A stretch of DNA of 64,000 nt from Simplicillium sp. C3G150-2. Taxonomy: Eukaryota; Ascomycota; Sordariomycetes; Hypocreales; Cordycipitaceae. How positions within the stretch are numbered: position 1 is the first letter of the stretch; each line of letters starts with the position of its first letter. Below, in pieces: positions 11,004-21,048 of the stretch. The translations under genes were made by a program, and so were the position numbers. The stretch lies in contig JAJIYY010000004.1 in the NCBI GenBank assembly GCA_022702485.1, forward strand, positions 3,224,001 to 3,288,000, written 5' to 3'. The notes beneath the pieces were generated by a model. The model searched no databases. It was not told the origin of the DNA and saw only the letters and a program-made list of their open reading frames with translations.

Positions 11004-11290
11004 TACAATGGCATTCTTTTTGTTCTTAATATAGAGTGGTTTAAAGCCAATTACTATCAATTCCAAGAATCTAACTCATACGCGACTGGGCATGAAGAAG
11101 CAACTGATGACAAATGCGGATGATGCCAGGATGCCAACTTCGCTCAACAAAAGGCAGCAAACACACTAGCTTACGAAGTAAATGATGCATAATGGTAATT
11201 GATGTTCAGGAATCCTAACCAGCAATTACACGAATTTGCTAATAGAAAATAATAAACATTAGTAAAGACTGAATTGGGTATACTTACATT

Positions 11291-11328
11291 CGGACCCTCC
11301 GAAGGGTCCGGGTCCGGGGTCCGGGCCG
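11291..11328. promoter_or_regulatory. CGG-N5-CCG element followed by repeated GGTCCG
   Basis: CGGACCCTCCG at 11291-11301 is an inverted CGG repeat with 5-bp spacing, the classic binding layout for Zn2Cys6 dimers. It also forms a near-palindrome with the following AGGGTCCG. Right after it, GGTCCG recurs three times. It sits in the middle of the GST/SDR shared promoter, so the regulator encoded at 8.1-10.1 kb is the natural candidate to bind it. Confidence 0.5.
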
Positions 11329-11445
11329 CCACTTGTGATCCTGAAATCGCTACCTGTGGTCCAGCTCCGTCACAACTGCTGTAATTTACAATTCTGACAA
11401 ACATTTAGCGGAGGGTTTTGGCTAATTTCTGCTGCTATACTTTGA

Positions 11446-11452
11446 TATAAAA
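11446..11452 (+). promoter_or_regulatory. TATA box of the second SDR gene
   Basis: TATAAAA, 96 bp before the start codon at 11542. Confidence 0.45.
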
Positions 11453-11541
11453 CTTCTAAACACGTCTAAAATAAATATTATCATTCTCATCACCACTTGC
11501 TCGATCGCAAAACACATCACTACTTTTACACCCTTTACACC

Positions 11542-12346
11542 ATGTCTAACAAATCCCCCGTCGTTCTTATTCTCGGTGCAGGACCCAAAATTGGCATATC
11601 AACTGCGCAGGCCTTTGCATCAAAAGGTTATAAGGTCGCAGTTGCCGCCCGATCACTGACGGAGGCGGACAGCACGGACGTGCAGCTCAACATTAACATT
11701 GACCTTGCCCACCCCGAGACTGTGGTCGATGTCTTCGCCAAAGTAAAAAATGAGCTGGGAATCCCAAGTGTGGTCATTTATAATGGTATTTATCGTAGCC
11801 AAACAGATCCAGCACAATATTTACTAAGCAATCATAGCTGCCGCCGCGACATTCTCGCCCCCGAACGACCCATTTGCAATCTCTTTGGAAAGTTTTCAAC
11901 ACGACATGACCATCAACAATACGAGCGTTTTTGCAGCTGCTCAACAGGCCACACTAGGCTTCGCGGAACTCCCATCCGACTTGCCAAAGGTATTCGCATA
12001 CACGGGCAACATCTTGAACGTCAAGTCGCTCCCGAAATTTCTGGAGTCTGGAGCTGGCAAGTCAGCATCTGCACATATGATGATGGCTGCTGCGGCTGAA
12101 TATAAAGAGAAGGGGTTCAAGTATGTTACTTGGTGTGATGCCTACCGAAGTAGATGTGACTGACATTTGTGTAGATTTTACTACGTCGATGAACGAAAAC
12201 CAGATGGCTCGGCCATTTTCAAGGTCAATGGAGACGCTCATGCGAAGCTTTTCTGCGAGCTCGCTGAAGCAAAGACGCAGGGTCCTTGGTTACAGACCTT
12301 TGTTAAAGGCGTTGGATATCAGGACTTTGGTCCTTATCATCTATAG
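11542..12346 (+). CDS. Atypical short-chain dehydrogenase/reductase
   Basis: Exons 11542-11785, 11838-12120 and 12175-12346, giving 232 residues. Intron 1 has donor GTATTT, branch TACTAAG and acceptor ATAG; intron 2 is GTATGT to GTAG. Both junctions keep phase and restore family sequence (IYN|AAAATFSPP and KGFK|FYYVDE). The cofactor loop is GAGPKIG near residue 12, a variant of GxxxGxG seen in a fungal SDR group that lacks a clear YxxxK catalytic pair. I see none in the expected place here. Substrate unknown. It is divergent from the GST. All three exons are needed, since reading through intron 1 gives a different, unlikely frame. Confidence 0.82.
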
Positions 12347-12871
12347 TATTGGGATGTTGTTGGGATTTTTTGTTTCACATATTGAGGTTTATTCCACAAT
12401 GCCAACGTACTGTACTACATGGAAGACGGTGATCATGGTAAGCTGAGCTGTGTGCCGCGCCAGCGTGGTGGTTATTGCTGCAAGATACCACGACCATAGC
12501 GCCTCTTGGCTATCAGCATGTATGATTCATGTAGATCTGCGATGTTCTTGTATCGTTTTAAATGGTATCGGACGCTTTTTTACAATGTAGTTCAGATTGC
12601 GTCCTTGCGCAGGGTAGCCTTGGCATCTTGGCTGAAGCTCTGTGGATTTGTAAGATGGTGAGATTTAGGCTTTGCCTCAGCAAATTACGGATAGATTTTC
12701 CGCCGAGTCTCTTTGGATTATCTAGCAACTTTGCAGCCTAAGTTTTTCGACATGAGTATATAAGACTATTTGATCTCTTTTTCAGAAGTCAACGCAGTTC
12801 ATCAATTCAAGACGTTTCTCTGGATCTCTCATTCTGCACCACAAATTACCTTGTGCTTTTTGACCGCAATA
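12347..12871. other. Intergenic, promoter of the RidA-like gene
   Basis: About 525 bp. It holds a TATATAAG box at 12757-12764 but no gene-like frame. Confidence 0.5.
12757..12764 (+). promoter_or_regulatory. TATA box of the RidA-like gene
   Basis: TATATAAG on the plus strand, about 108 bp before the start codon at 12872. Confidence 0.5.
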
Positions 12872-13360
12872 ATGTCTCAATCGTCCAAAACCGCGCCAGT
12901 CTTCACATCCTACCCTGGTCTCGGCGAATGGGCTGCGCAGGAGTTACACTACAGCCAGGCAGTTCGCATTGGTGACACAATCAAATGTTCTGGCCAAGGC
13001 ATGTCAATGCAATATACACACACAGGGGGCAGTCGCTAATGTGCAATTTTAGGTGGATGGGAAGCGAAAAAGACAGAGCTGGATTTTGACAACATCATTC
13101 CCGCTGACCTGAGCAAAGAGATTGACCAGGCTTTTGAGAACTGCGATTTCAACCTGAAGCACGCAGGCGGCAAGGGATGGGAGACGGTTTACAAAGTAGT
13201 GACTTATACGACGGATTTGCCAGTGGCGCATGAGCACGTTGTTCGCAATTTAAAGAAATGGATGCCGAACCAGAGGCCGATTTGGACTGAGCTTGGTGTG
13301 AAGGAGTTGGGGCTGCCGGTGATGCGGTTTGAGATTGACGTAGAGTCTTTTGAGAAATGA
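12872..13360 (+). CDS. RidA/YjgF/UK114-family protein with a GC-AG intron
   Basis: Exons 12872-12998 and 13053-13360, giving 144 residues. The 54-bp intron starts with GC (GCATGT) rather than GT and ends TTTTAG. Only this donor joins IKCSGQ to GGWEAKK in phase. GC-AG introns are rare but real. The protein has the family layout: an N-terminal strand with HYSQAVRIGDTIKCSGQGG, a middle helix (FENCDFNLKHAGG), and WTELGVKELGLPVMRFEIDVE at the end. RidA members hydrolyse reactive enamine/imine intermediates, and fungal relatives also occur in biosynthetic clusters. It closes the enzyme block. A partial second copy lies at 20.4 kb. Confidence 0.85.
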
Positions 13361-13846
13361 GCAGTTTCACACCGATATAAAGAATAATTCAAATCATGTA
13401 CGATTACTTTTACTGTGCCGATATTTTATTTTATTTTATTTTTCTTCTCTTGTTAAGTGATATACACTTACATTTGCTTGAGATCCCAAAATGGCAATGG
13501 CCTAATAAAGAGTCAAGCCACATAGCCCCGCCTCTCCCTCGTAGCCTGTAGTGGAGGAAGGTATAAGGCAACCAGTACCTTCCATCCACCCACTAGCTTA
13601 CACTCACTACTACACCACCATACGCTATAATGCTATAAGTCTCCCTCTAAGGCTACTAATATAGCGGAGAGGGAGTCTAACTCTTGACCTTCTTATTATA
13701 TAATGGCTATATCTTATAGTAGTCGTAACCTAACGATGACCCTGAGGCCGCGTAGAGTACAGGTATATTGACTCCAAGCCGAGGAAACACCAGTCCAAAT
13801 AGAATTCTTTTCACAAAACTATATAATACTGTGTATCATATCTATA
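13361..13846. other. Intergenic, mostly repeat copy A
   Basis: The AT-rich 3' flank of the RidA-like gene, then a segment (13466-13780) related to one at 20.5 kb, then the 3' flank of the kinase gene. No gene is seen. Confidence 0.6.
13466..13780. repeat. Repeat copy A with RIP-like transitions
   Basis: It shares CCCAAAATGGCAATGGCCT, AGAGTCAAGCCACA and CCTGTAGTGGAGGAAGGTA with 20540-20750 in the same order. Where they differ, copy A often has T for C or A for G: CTCGTAG for CTCGCCG, TATAAGG for TACGAGG, CAGTACC for CAGCACC, GAGTCTAACTCTTGACC for GAGTCCAACCCTCAACC. It also lacks a short stretch. The bias suggests RIP-type mutation of one copy. Boundaries are approximate. Confidence 0.65.
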
Positions 13847-15251
13847 TCACCATTGATTATCGAGCGCCTTTCCATGAACAATATTGATCAGGGACTTAAC
13901 CGGCCCCAGCTTTTGCCCAGGAGGTCCAAACCGCATTGCCCGGAGCATGACGTCTCTATAGTTGTCACCCGGGGAAACTTTGCCCAGTATCTGCTCCCGC
14001 CGCGTCTCCACGCGGTCAGGGACAAGTATTGGCCTGCCAATGACAGCGTCCATACCCTGCCATGAGAATGTAATGGCCTCCTTGGCGGCCGCCGGGATGC
14101 CTGCATCGTCCATCATGAATATCTTGGTGTGCGGGTAGCACTGGCGGATAAAATTAACAATATTTGGATTGAACGCGCCTCCTCCACATAAAAAGAGCTC
14201 GTCAATGTGCTGCGACGGCGAGAAGCGCTTGTAGTGGTCCACGATGGACTGCGCTGTGATGCGTGTGATGGTCGCGACAACGTCGTCTGGCGACAAGCCT
14301 CTATCCTCGGCCGTGCGTATGAGATGAAACGCCAAGGTGTCCCGAAAGTCCTCGCGGCCGGTTGTCTTTGGAATTCCCCTCCTGAAGAATTCGTGGTCGT
14401 CTAGAAACTCATCCACCAGATCCTGATCTACTTTTCCGCGGGAGCCCATCTCGCCATCCTTGTCATATTCGCGCTCTCCATTCGTGTAGTGACGAACAGC
14501 AGCATCAATGTAAATGTTTCCTGGCCCAGTGTCAAAGTCGTAGCACTTTTCAACGCCGCCTTGCGTCCCCGGAGGAATGAAGCAGACATTGGCGATGCCG
14601 CCAATGTTTTGGCAAGCTCGCAGCTTTGTTGGGTGGTGCAGGAGGAGGGCGTCGAAAAAGGCCACCAGGGGCGCGCCCTGTCTGCCGACCGCCACCTCGC
14701 TGATGCGAAAGTCGGTCACGGTTGTTATTCCTGTTCGCGCTGCGATTATGGCTCCCTCTGCCATGCTGAGTGTCGTCTGCACCTGATGGTCAGATGGGTT
14801 GGACAGATGCCATATCGTCTGGCCGTGTGATCCAATGACATCAACCGTGGACTTGTCAATGTTGTTTGAAGTGAGGAACTCATCCGCAGCCGCAGCAAAT
14901 GTTTCTCCAAGTATTACATTCACTTCGGCTATTTCTTCTGGCGATGTTGTGTTGTGCAGAATCATGTTCATTACACGGGCCTTGATCTTGGGGCTGAGTG
15001 GCGTCTCGCCATACTTTAACAGCTCAAAGACCACAGGTTGGCTCGGATCAGCCTGTTTGAAACGACATAGCGCACAATCTATTCCATCCTGGTAGGTGAA
15101 TTAGTATCTTCAACCATATTCTTTTTTTTTTTATCTTTTTTTGCCCTCTCTCTGGGGAAAACTGTACCATTGATGTCCCACTATTGAGGCCGAGGACGGT
15201 TAGTTCCAGAGGCAGTTGGGCCGGTTCATTTGGTGTTGAGATGCTTCCCAT
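13847..15251 (-). CDS. Anhydrosugar kinase (AnmK / levoglucosan kinase family)
   Basis: Exons 15251-15168 and 15088-13847 on the minus strand, giving 441 residues. The 79-bp intron joins LGLNSGTSM to DGIDCALCRFK, restoring the phosphate-binding signature GTSxDGxD. Other family motifs follow in order: SHGQTIWH, TDFRISEVAVGRQGAPLVAFFD, NIGGIAN, FDTGPGN (containing the catalytic Asp) and LCGGGAFNPN. Bacterial AnmK opens and phosphorylates 1,6-anhydro-N-acetylmuramic acid from peptidoglycan. The yeast levoglucosan kinase of Lipomyces is a relative that uses 1,6-anhydroglucose. The sequence alone does not tell which substrate applies. Fungi make no peptidoglycan, so an outside sugar is likely. It is divergent from an MFS transporter. 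Confidence 0.92.
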
Positions 15252-15734
15252 TGTCAATAGAACAGAAGTAGGGTTTAGAGGTGATGGCCAGCATTTGCTC
15301 GAAAGTTTGCCAATATTGGGTTACGGCATAACGCTTCTTATCAAAGCCGCGTTGCTGCTCCTCCAACACTGAACGGACATGGGGCAGTTATTAGCCAGCG
15401 CCACCGGCTTCGTTTTCTGCCTTTTAGCCTTTTAAGCGAACGCACTCCAATTCTCCTGCACTCTTCCGCTCTCTCGGCTAAAAGTCATTTCGGGTAAAAG
15501 GCACAATACCCCACGGGGGAAGTGGATGATTTGCAACTGACAGCTGCACATTGCCTTTGAAAAACATACATAAAGGCAGATCATGGAGCCCCGGGAAGCA
15601 TTACAGCAGACTAATACACACCAATGCGATCCTTCAGAGTCGTACCGTGGTGTTATAGCAAAGGAAGCATCACCGCTGTCAATTTCTGACTGAACGACCA
15701 GCGAAGAACACCTCAGCCTTATAACACTGCCGCC
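15252..15734. promoter_or_regulatory. Shared promoter between the anhydrosugar kinase and the MFS transporter
   Basis: 483 bp between divergent start codons (15251 minus, 15735 plus). The layout supports joint expression of uptake and phosphorylation. No CGG inverted repeat was found by eye. Confidence 0.5.
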
Positions 15735-17529
15735 ATGGTGTCCGCACAGCCAATACCGACGAATATAGACGCTGAGAAGTGCGCAGCGTCTATTCGAAGC
15801 GTCAACAACAACAATGACACAAATAGCAATGATGATGGCAGCGGTAAGCACTATGATACAGGCATAGAGGCAGCGCGGGAAGTTCTGTCGCTGCAGGAAA
15901 TGGACCCTACCATGACAAAGAAGATGCACCTCGTCAACAATGTAAGTCAGCGCATAAAGGTGAACATGAAGTGGGAGAAAATTTTGACGTATCCGTACAG
16001 GCCTTGGATGAAATTGGCTGGACAGGATACCACTGGAAACTATTCGGCCTTAGCGGCTTCGGGTAAGCACCCCCTTCCAATAGTAGCCACGTACCAGTCC
16101 ACGGCTTCATAGCCTAACTCTTTTTCATAGATATGCGGTAGATGCCCTACAGCTCTCCCTGCAGGGCATCATATCTGTTCAAGCTGTGCTTGAATTCCGC
16201 CCGTCCTACGGCAAGGGTCTGACCATTGCCGTCTACATGGGCATGCTTGTTGGCGCGCTATTTTGGGGGTTTTTTGCAGACATCATCGGCCGCAAGTCCG
16301 CCTTCAACATATCTCTGTTCTTGTGCTCCGTCTTTACTATTGCTTCTGGCGCAGCGCCCAACTGGGAGTCACTGTGCTTTTTCATCGCGGCAGCTGCGTT
16401 TAGTGCCGGCGGCAACCTGATTCTCGACACAACCGTATTCTTGGAGTACCTACCCTCCAACAAGCAATGGGTCCTCAGCACCATGGCCGCCTGGTTTGGC
16501 GTGGGGTGTACGATTGCGGGACTGGTGGCATGGGGTTTTATGCGTGCGTATATTTTCTTTCCCTGCAACTCTTGACAACCAGAACCTCAAATCTAATTTA
16601 TGACATATGCAGCAAACTTCTCTTGCGCAGATGCAAGTGATTGCACCAAAGCCAACAACAGCGGGTGGCGCTACCTCATGTACACCACGGGCGCAATGAT
16701 ATTCGTCATGAGTATTGCTCGCGTAACAGTCATTCGCCTGCGGGAGACACCCAAGTTCCTGCTCGGCCAGGGCAAAGACTCGGAAGTGGTCAAAACCCTG
16801 ACCGATGTTTCTACACGCTACAACCGGCCATGTTCCCTTACGCTCGCGCAGCTCGAAGCTTGCGGCGTGGTACGCTCTGCTCACTCCAAGCACCGCTTCT
16901 CCGTCGGCGAGTTTATCATCCACTGCCGTAGTCTATTCCTCACCAAGAAGGTTGCCTTCACCACGATACTGATTTGGCTCTCCTGGAGCATCATTGGCCT
17001 GGCATATCCTCTGTTCAACGTTTTTCTTCCATACTATCTGGCAAGCCGTGGCGTTGCGTTTGGCGTGACTAGCACGTACGAGACGTGGCGCAACTACGCT
17101 CTCGTCCAGGTCTGCGGCATCTTCGGACCTATACTTGGTGGTTACCTGGCAAACCAGAAGCCACTGGGAAGAAGATATGCGATGATCATTGGTGCGCTCA
17201 TCACCATGGCCTTCTTCTTTGCATACTCGCAGGTAGCCTCCCAAGATGCCAATGTCGCGTATAGTTGTGTCATTTCATTTACTTTGGAGATTTATTATGG
17301 TGTGTTGTACGGTTACACTGCCGAGACCTTGCCGTCTGTACACCGCGCCACTGGAAATGGTATTGCGGTAGCATTCTGCCGTCTCGCCGGCGCAATGTCT
17401 GCTGTTGTGGCTACCTATGCCGATCCAACCACCACAGCACCCGTTTTTGTCTGCGCGGCACTGTATGGAGCGCTCGCAGTTTGCGCCTTCTTACTGCCTT
17501 TTGAGCCCTATGGAAAACGAGCCTCCTAG
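15735..17529 (+). CDS. MFS transporter, sugar/organic-solute type
   Basis: Four exons: 15735-15941, 16001-16062, 16131-16543 and 16613-17529, giving 532 residues. Junctions restore family sequence: NN|ALDEIGWTGYHWKLF, SGFG|YAVDALQLSLQ and GFM|PNFSCAD. The cytosolic N-terminus of about 70 residues is polar and Asn-rich. Twelve membrane spans are expected; GFFADIIGRK is the conserved loop after span 2, and RLRETPKFLL precedes the central cytosolic loop. The family (near SV2-like and YdjK-like permeases) moves sugars, sugar acids or other organic solutes with protons. Its divergent pairing with an anhydrosugar kinase points to uptake of that kinase's substrate, which is inference. Confidence 0.88.
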
Positions 17530-17656
17530 TCAAAGTATATAGAGATCACTGCAGCCCATAGGTATAACTCATATGTATAAAATCGCCAGTGTTCTGTACC
17601 ACAGTTCAACGGGTGGTCAAAAAGGTCTAAATCGCCTTTGATTCTTCATTACCTCA

Positions 17657-19510
17657 CTAACTCGCCCACAAACCTAGCTCAAAGTCCCATGACAGTTCAC
17701 CCAAGATGTCAGGTGGCAGCTGAAAAGACCAGTCGTCAGGCATGTCCGGTAGCATCTGCTCGTACGAATCAGGCTGTGTGCTGTGGCCAGCATCTAGCGC
17801 TGTATCTCCAGTGACAGCATTGCTGCTACCTTCTTGCCTCTGGCGGGCATGAGCACCTTGCCGTTGCCTCGTCATGTATTCATCTATTCGAGCCACCAAG
17901 CTCCTGAGGTTGTCACTGGCTCCAGATACGTGCTGGATGACCGCTATGTTGTCCAGCACCTCTGCCATCAATAGCATGGTGGACCTGATTTGAGCGTAGT
18001 TTGACTCACTTAGCTGCTCCTCAAAGACGGAGCCCAGAATGACACCAATTCCACCGAGGTGATGTAAGAGCGGTGTGCTTATCGCCATTGAATAGGGAAT
18101 AGGTATAGCGGCTAGAGCGTCAACTGCATCGCTGGCAACTCGACATCGATCTTGGATACTCGCGTCGCCCGCAACGGACAGCATTATGCGAAGCAGTTGT
18201 ACGCTGCCGCTTATATTCGCCGCTTGGAAGCTCACTCTGTCCTTCTTGACGTCATAAGTCATTACCGGGACTTCTTTGAAACAAGGGCGGAGGTTGGAGT
18301 ACTTTTCCACCACGCGCTCGCGCACAGAGGCTTCTGTGAGGGTGGAATCATCGTGAAATATATCGTGCAGGAAGGAGCGGTTGTTTTTGCGTGGTGTTCG
18401 AAACTTTGTCAGTGCATGTTCTAGGACCCTATACAGGTCCGTAATAAAGTTCCATCCCGAAAGCCAACAATCAGAATATGCTTCCAGGGACGGTCTATCG
18501 CTCAAAGGCAATGTGCCATGGCTGGAAGGCGAAGGCTCATTATCGTCGTTTATATACTCGTCTTCGACCTCGGTAGGATACAGGACATTGGACTGTGCTT
18601 CCCGCGATCGCACAATGCCTCCGCAAACTGAAGACGTGAAAATATCTAGTGTGTAAATAGACCAAAACTCCAATCATGTTTGTTAGCTTCTTGATCATTG
18701 TACTAGGTTATGTCAATTGATCATACTTACTAGCCTTCTTCTCTCCTCCCGTTCGATAAAACCAATTCCGGTCGGCCAATTCGCTTCGTCATGCAGGCCA
18801 TCCAGGGCAACGAGGCTCTGGTAGGTGCCCAAGTGCCAGCGCATCTCTCGTATACTCCCATTTTGTATGGCAGTAATGGCGAGGATAGCATGCGCCCGAA
18901 GCACATCGAGCTTTGTCGTCATGCCGAAGTCGGTCAGCTGCCTCTGGGCCTCACGGTAGAAAACCTCGGGCGCAGGGTGCCCAAGCGCATCGAGGTCCCA
19001 ACGAGGATTCGTGACTGAGCCGTCGCGGATGCGGCTCGCGACGAGAGCGCATACGGCCATGGTAACGGTGAAGAATGGTCTGTCGCTTGTGTAATGCGCC
19101 CGGGAGACTCGGTGAAGAAACGAGGGCTGGTGGAAAAAGGGGAAGATTGGGTATACAATCTCGAAATACAGCTCCGCCATATCCATTATCACTGCCTGGC
19201 TGGCGATGAACGCGGCGTGCCAGATCTCAGCTTGCGGCTTGTTTACGGATGACACACTCGTCGCAGGAAGCCGTCTCTCTCGCGTGGCCGGAGCGGCTTC
19301 TGCGGCGAGACCCGTGGTCTTGTGTCCTCTTTTACGAGGTTTGCGATGAAACGTGCAGGCCTGGTCAAACTGGATGCAGTTTTGGCATTTTCCATGGCTA
19401 GTTTTTTGGCATCGAATGCTTCTCAGATGGCAATAGTCGCACGCCTGGGTAGCGCGCCTCTGGCGTTTCTTCTGGCCGGAGGCTGCGGACAGAGCGTCGT
19501 CGTGCGCCAT
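17657..19510 (-). CDS. Zn2Cys6 transcription factor
   Basis: Exons 19510-18731 and 18667-17657, giving 596 residues. The 63-bp intron (GTAAGT, branch GCTAAC, GGAG) joins EERRRL to FWSIYTLDIF, a hallmark of the fungal transcription factor middle domain. The zinc cluster is at about residues 24-52 (ACDYCHLRSIRCQ...GKCQNCIQFDQAC). The N-terminus is basic, and the C-terminus is acidic and Asp/Trp-rich (PDMPDDWSFQLPPD), which suits an activation region. It is convergent with the MFS transporter (127 bp between stops) and probably regulates the kinase/transporter pair. The layout resembles XlnR/AmyR-like sugar regulators, but I cannot assign a specific member. Confidence 0.88.
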
Positions 19511-20375
19511 GACGGATGCGCCGTATAGGTCGGTCAGTGAGTTTTTATTTGAGATGGTTGAGTTTGTTTTTAGATACTTTTAAAACATGATTGTTCTTCA
19601 TAACTGGGGAACAGAAAAGGTAAGTTGAGGCAACTTCACCGGCGTGGAGGGAGAGGTTAGTGTGCGCTAGCTGTACAGTGAGCGAGGGCCTACTGTACTA
19701 TTTATTACCTAGGTCCTCGTCGGTTCAGCCGTGCAAGCAGCGGCCCTGCACGCACATTGGATTGGTTCTTGGACGGGTGTTTGTATGGAAGAAGCTGTTC
19801 CCCACGCACGAGGTCCATAGTCTGGAGTATCCCTTCCGGGGATTTATGAGGAGTGGAGTAATGCCGATGAGATGATTGATTAGCACCATTCACTCCATAA
19901 TTGCATATTAAAATAAACAAGAACGAAATAAGCAGGAACAAGATGAACAGGAACGAAATAAACAAGAACGAAATATACCAGAACGAAACAGACAAGAACC
20001 TGTATTCTAGTTACTCCCGGCCAGGCCTAGTGAAAGCACTGTATGCGCCACGCAACATCCAGCTTCCGTAGCAAGCAAAACACACAAAACTGAAGCCATC
20101 ACGAACCATTAACCAGCAACCCAACGCGGCTGGTTTCAACCTCGTCCATGTACTCCGCTATCGTAACTGAGCCGACATTATATACCTGCTACTGTCCCTG
20201 GCAGAGTACAGTGCTTCCATTTATCCTCCAGTACCCGTAACCCTCCGGTTGTCGTCAAGCTGCTTATGACGAGCTAAAACCCAAAACCCAAACACATCCG
20301 GGTGTTTGCTGAGGTAGGTATGCACACAGTAAAGCAACAACCAAAGAGCCTGCCTCCTTCCAAGCCTTCTTCGGA
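19511..20375. other. Intergenic with a minisatellite
   Basis: About 865 bp upstream of the Zn2Cys6 gene. Contains the GAACGAAATA minisatellite described separately; no gene-like frame. Confidence 0.5.
19912..20000. repeat. Minisatellite based on AACAAGAACGAAATA
   Basis: About six imperfect units with the core GAACGAAATA or GAACAAGATGA, mostly 10-15 bp apart. The strand is strongly purine-rich with almost no T outside the unit. No coding role is seen. Confidence 0.7.
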
Positions 20376-20573
20376 ATGTTGATCGACTCCGTGTCCCCTT
20401 CGAACCTACCGTTTCGACCTCTTGCCCATCCAACCTTCACTACCTACCGTGGCCTCGGCAAGTTTGCTACCCACGAGTTACACTACAGCCAGGCAGTTCG
20501 CATTGGCGATACGATCAAATGTTCCGGCACGTACTTACATGTCCTTGAATGTCCCAAAATGGCAATGGCCTGA
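20376..20573 (+). pseudogene. RidA-like gene remnant (first exon only)
   Basis: The frame contains TYRGLGKFATHELHYSQAVRIGDTIKCSG, split here as TYRGLGKFATHELHYSQ and AVRIGDTIKCSG, which matches exon 1 of the RidA-like gene at 12.9 kb. The DNA is nearly identical over GAGTTACACTACAGCC and the bases that follow. After IKCSG the sequence turns directly into repeat copy B, and no second exon is present downstream. The first about 20 residues also differ from the intact gene. It is a truncated duplicate. Confidence 0.75.
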
Positions 20574-20825
20574 AGAGTCAAGCCACAGCTACTGTCGCTG
20601 GCTGAGCCACAGAAAGCCCCGCCTCCCCTCGCCGCCTGTAGTGGAGGAAGGTACGAGGCAACCAGCACCTTCCAAGGCCACACCACAGGCCACAGGCCAC
20701 AGCACCACAGCGGGGAGTCCAACCCTCAACCTTCTGTTGCGCAACAGCCAGGTATTCTCGACTACGCCGACCACCACCAACCCTCAACCCTTGCGCGAAC
20801 CGAAGCTCAGGGGTCTCTGTAATTG
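20528..20825. repeat. Repeat copy B, less mutated partner of copy A
   Basis: Related to 13466-13780 in the same orientation and, as there, lying downstream of RidA sequence. It keeps C and G where copy A has T and A. It contains AGCCACAG twice and a GGCCACA-type tandem at 20675-20702. Boundaries are approximate. Confidence 0.6.
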
Positions 20826-21048
20826 AGGATACTTGGTCTGCTACAGCTGCATTTTTCCATCTGCATCCATCTGCACCCCCCCAGCATCCGCAACGGCCGC
20901 GTCCCCGTCCTCTACGGATTCTCGGCTCCGTCATCGACGCCTCCCCTGTCCATTCTGCGATTTTCACCGCAAGCGCGCCATTTTGCATCTCGACTTGCAT
21001 TCCTCCAACTCTTCAATAAAAGCCATCGACTCAAACGCATAATACACC
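20574..21048. other. Intergenic, repeat copy B and GGA promoter
   Basis: The first half is repeat copy B. The second half is CT-rich and leads to the GGA start codon. No gene is seen. Confidence 0.5.

Larger units (their letters stand above)
10855..11541. promoter_or_regulatory. Shared promoter between GST and the second SDR
   Basis: About 690 bp between divergent starts. It holds a TATA element for each side and a striking GC-rich element at 11291-11328. The short frame on the minus strand at 11171-11404 is not convincing. Confidence 0.6.
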
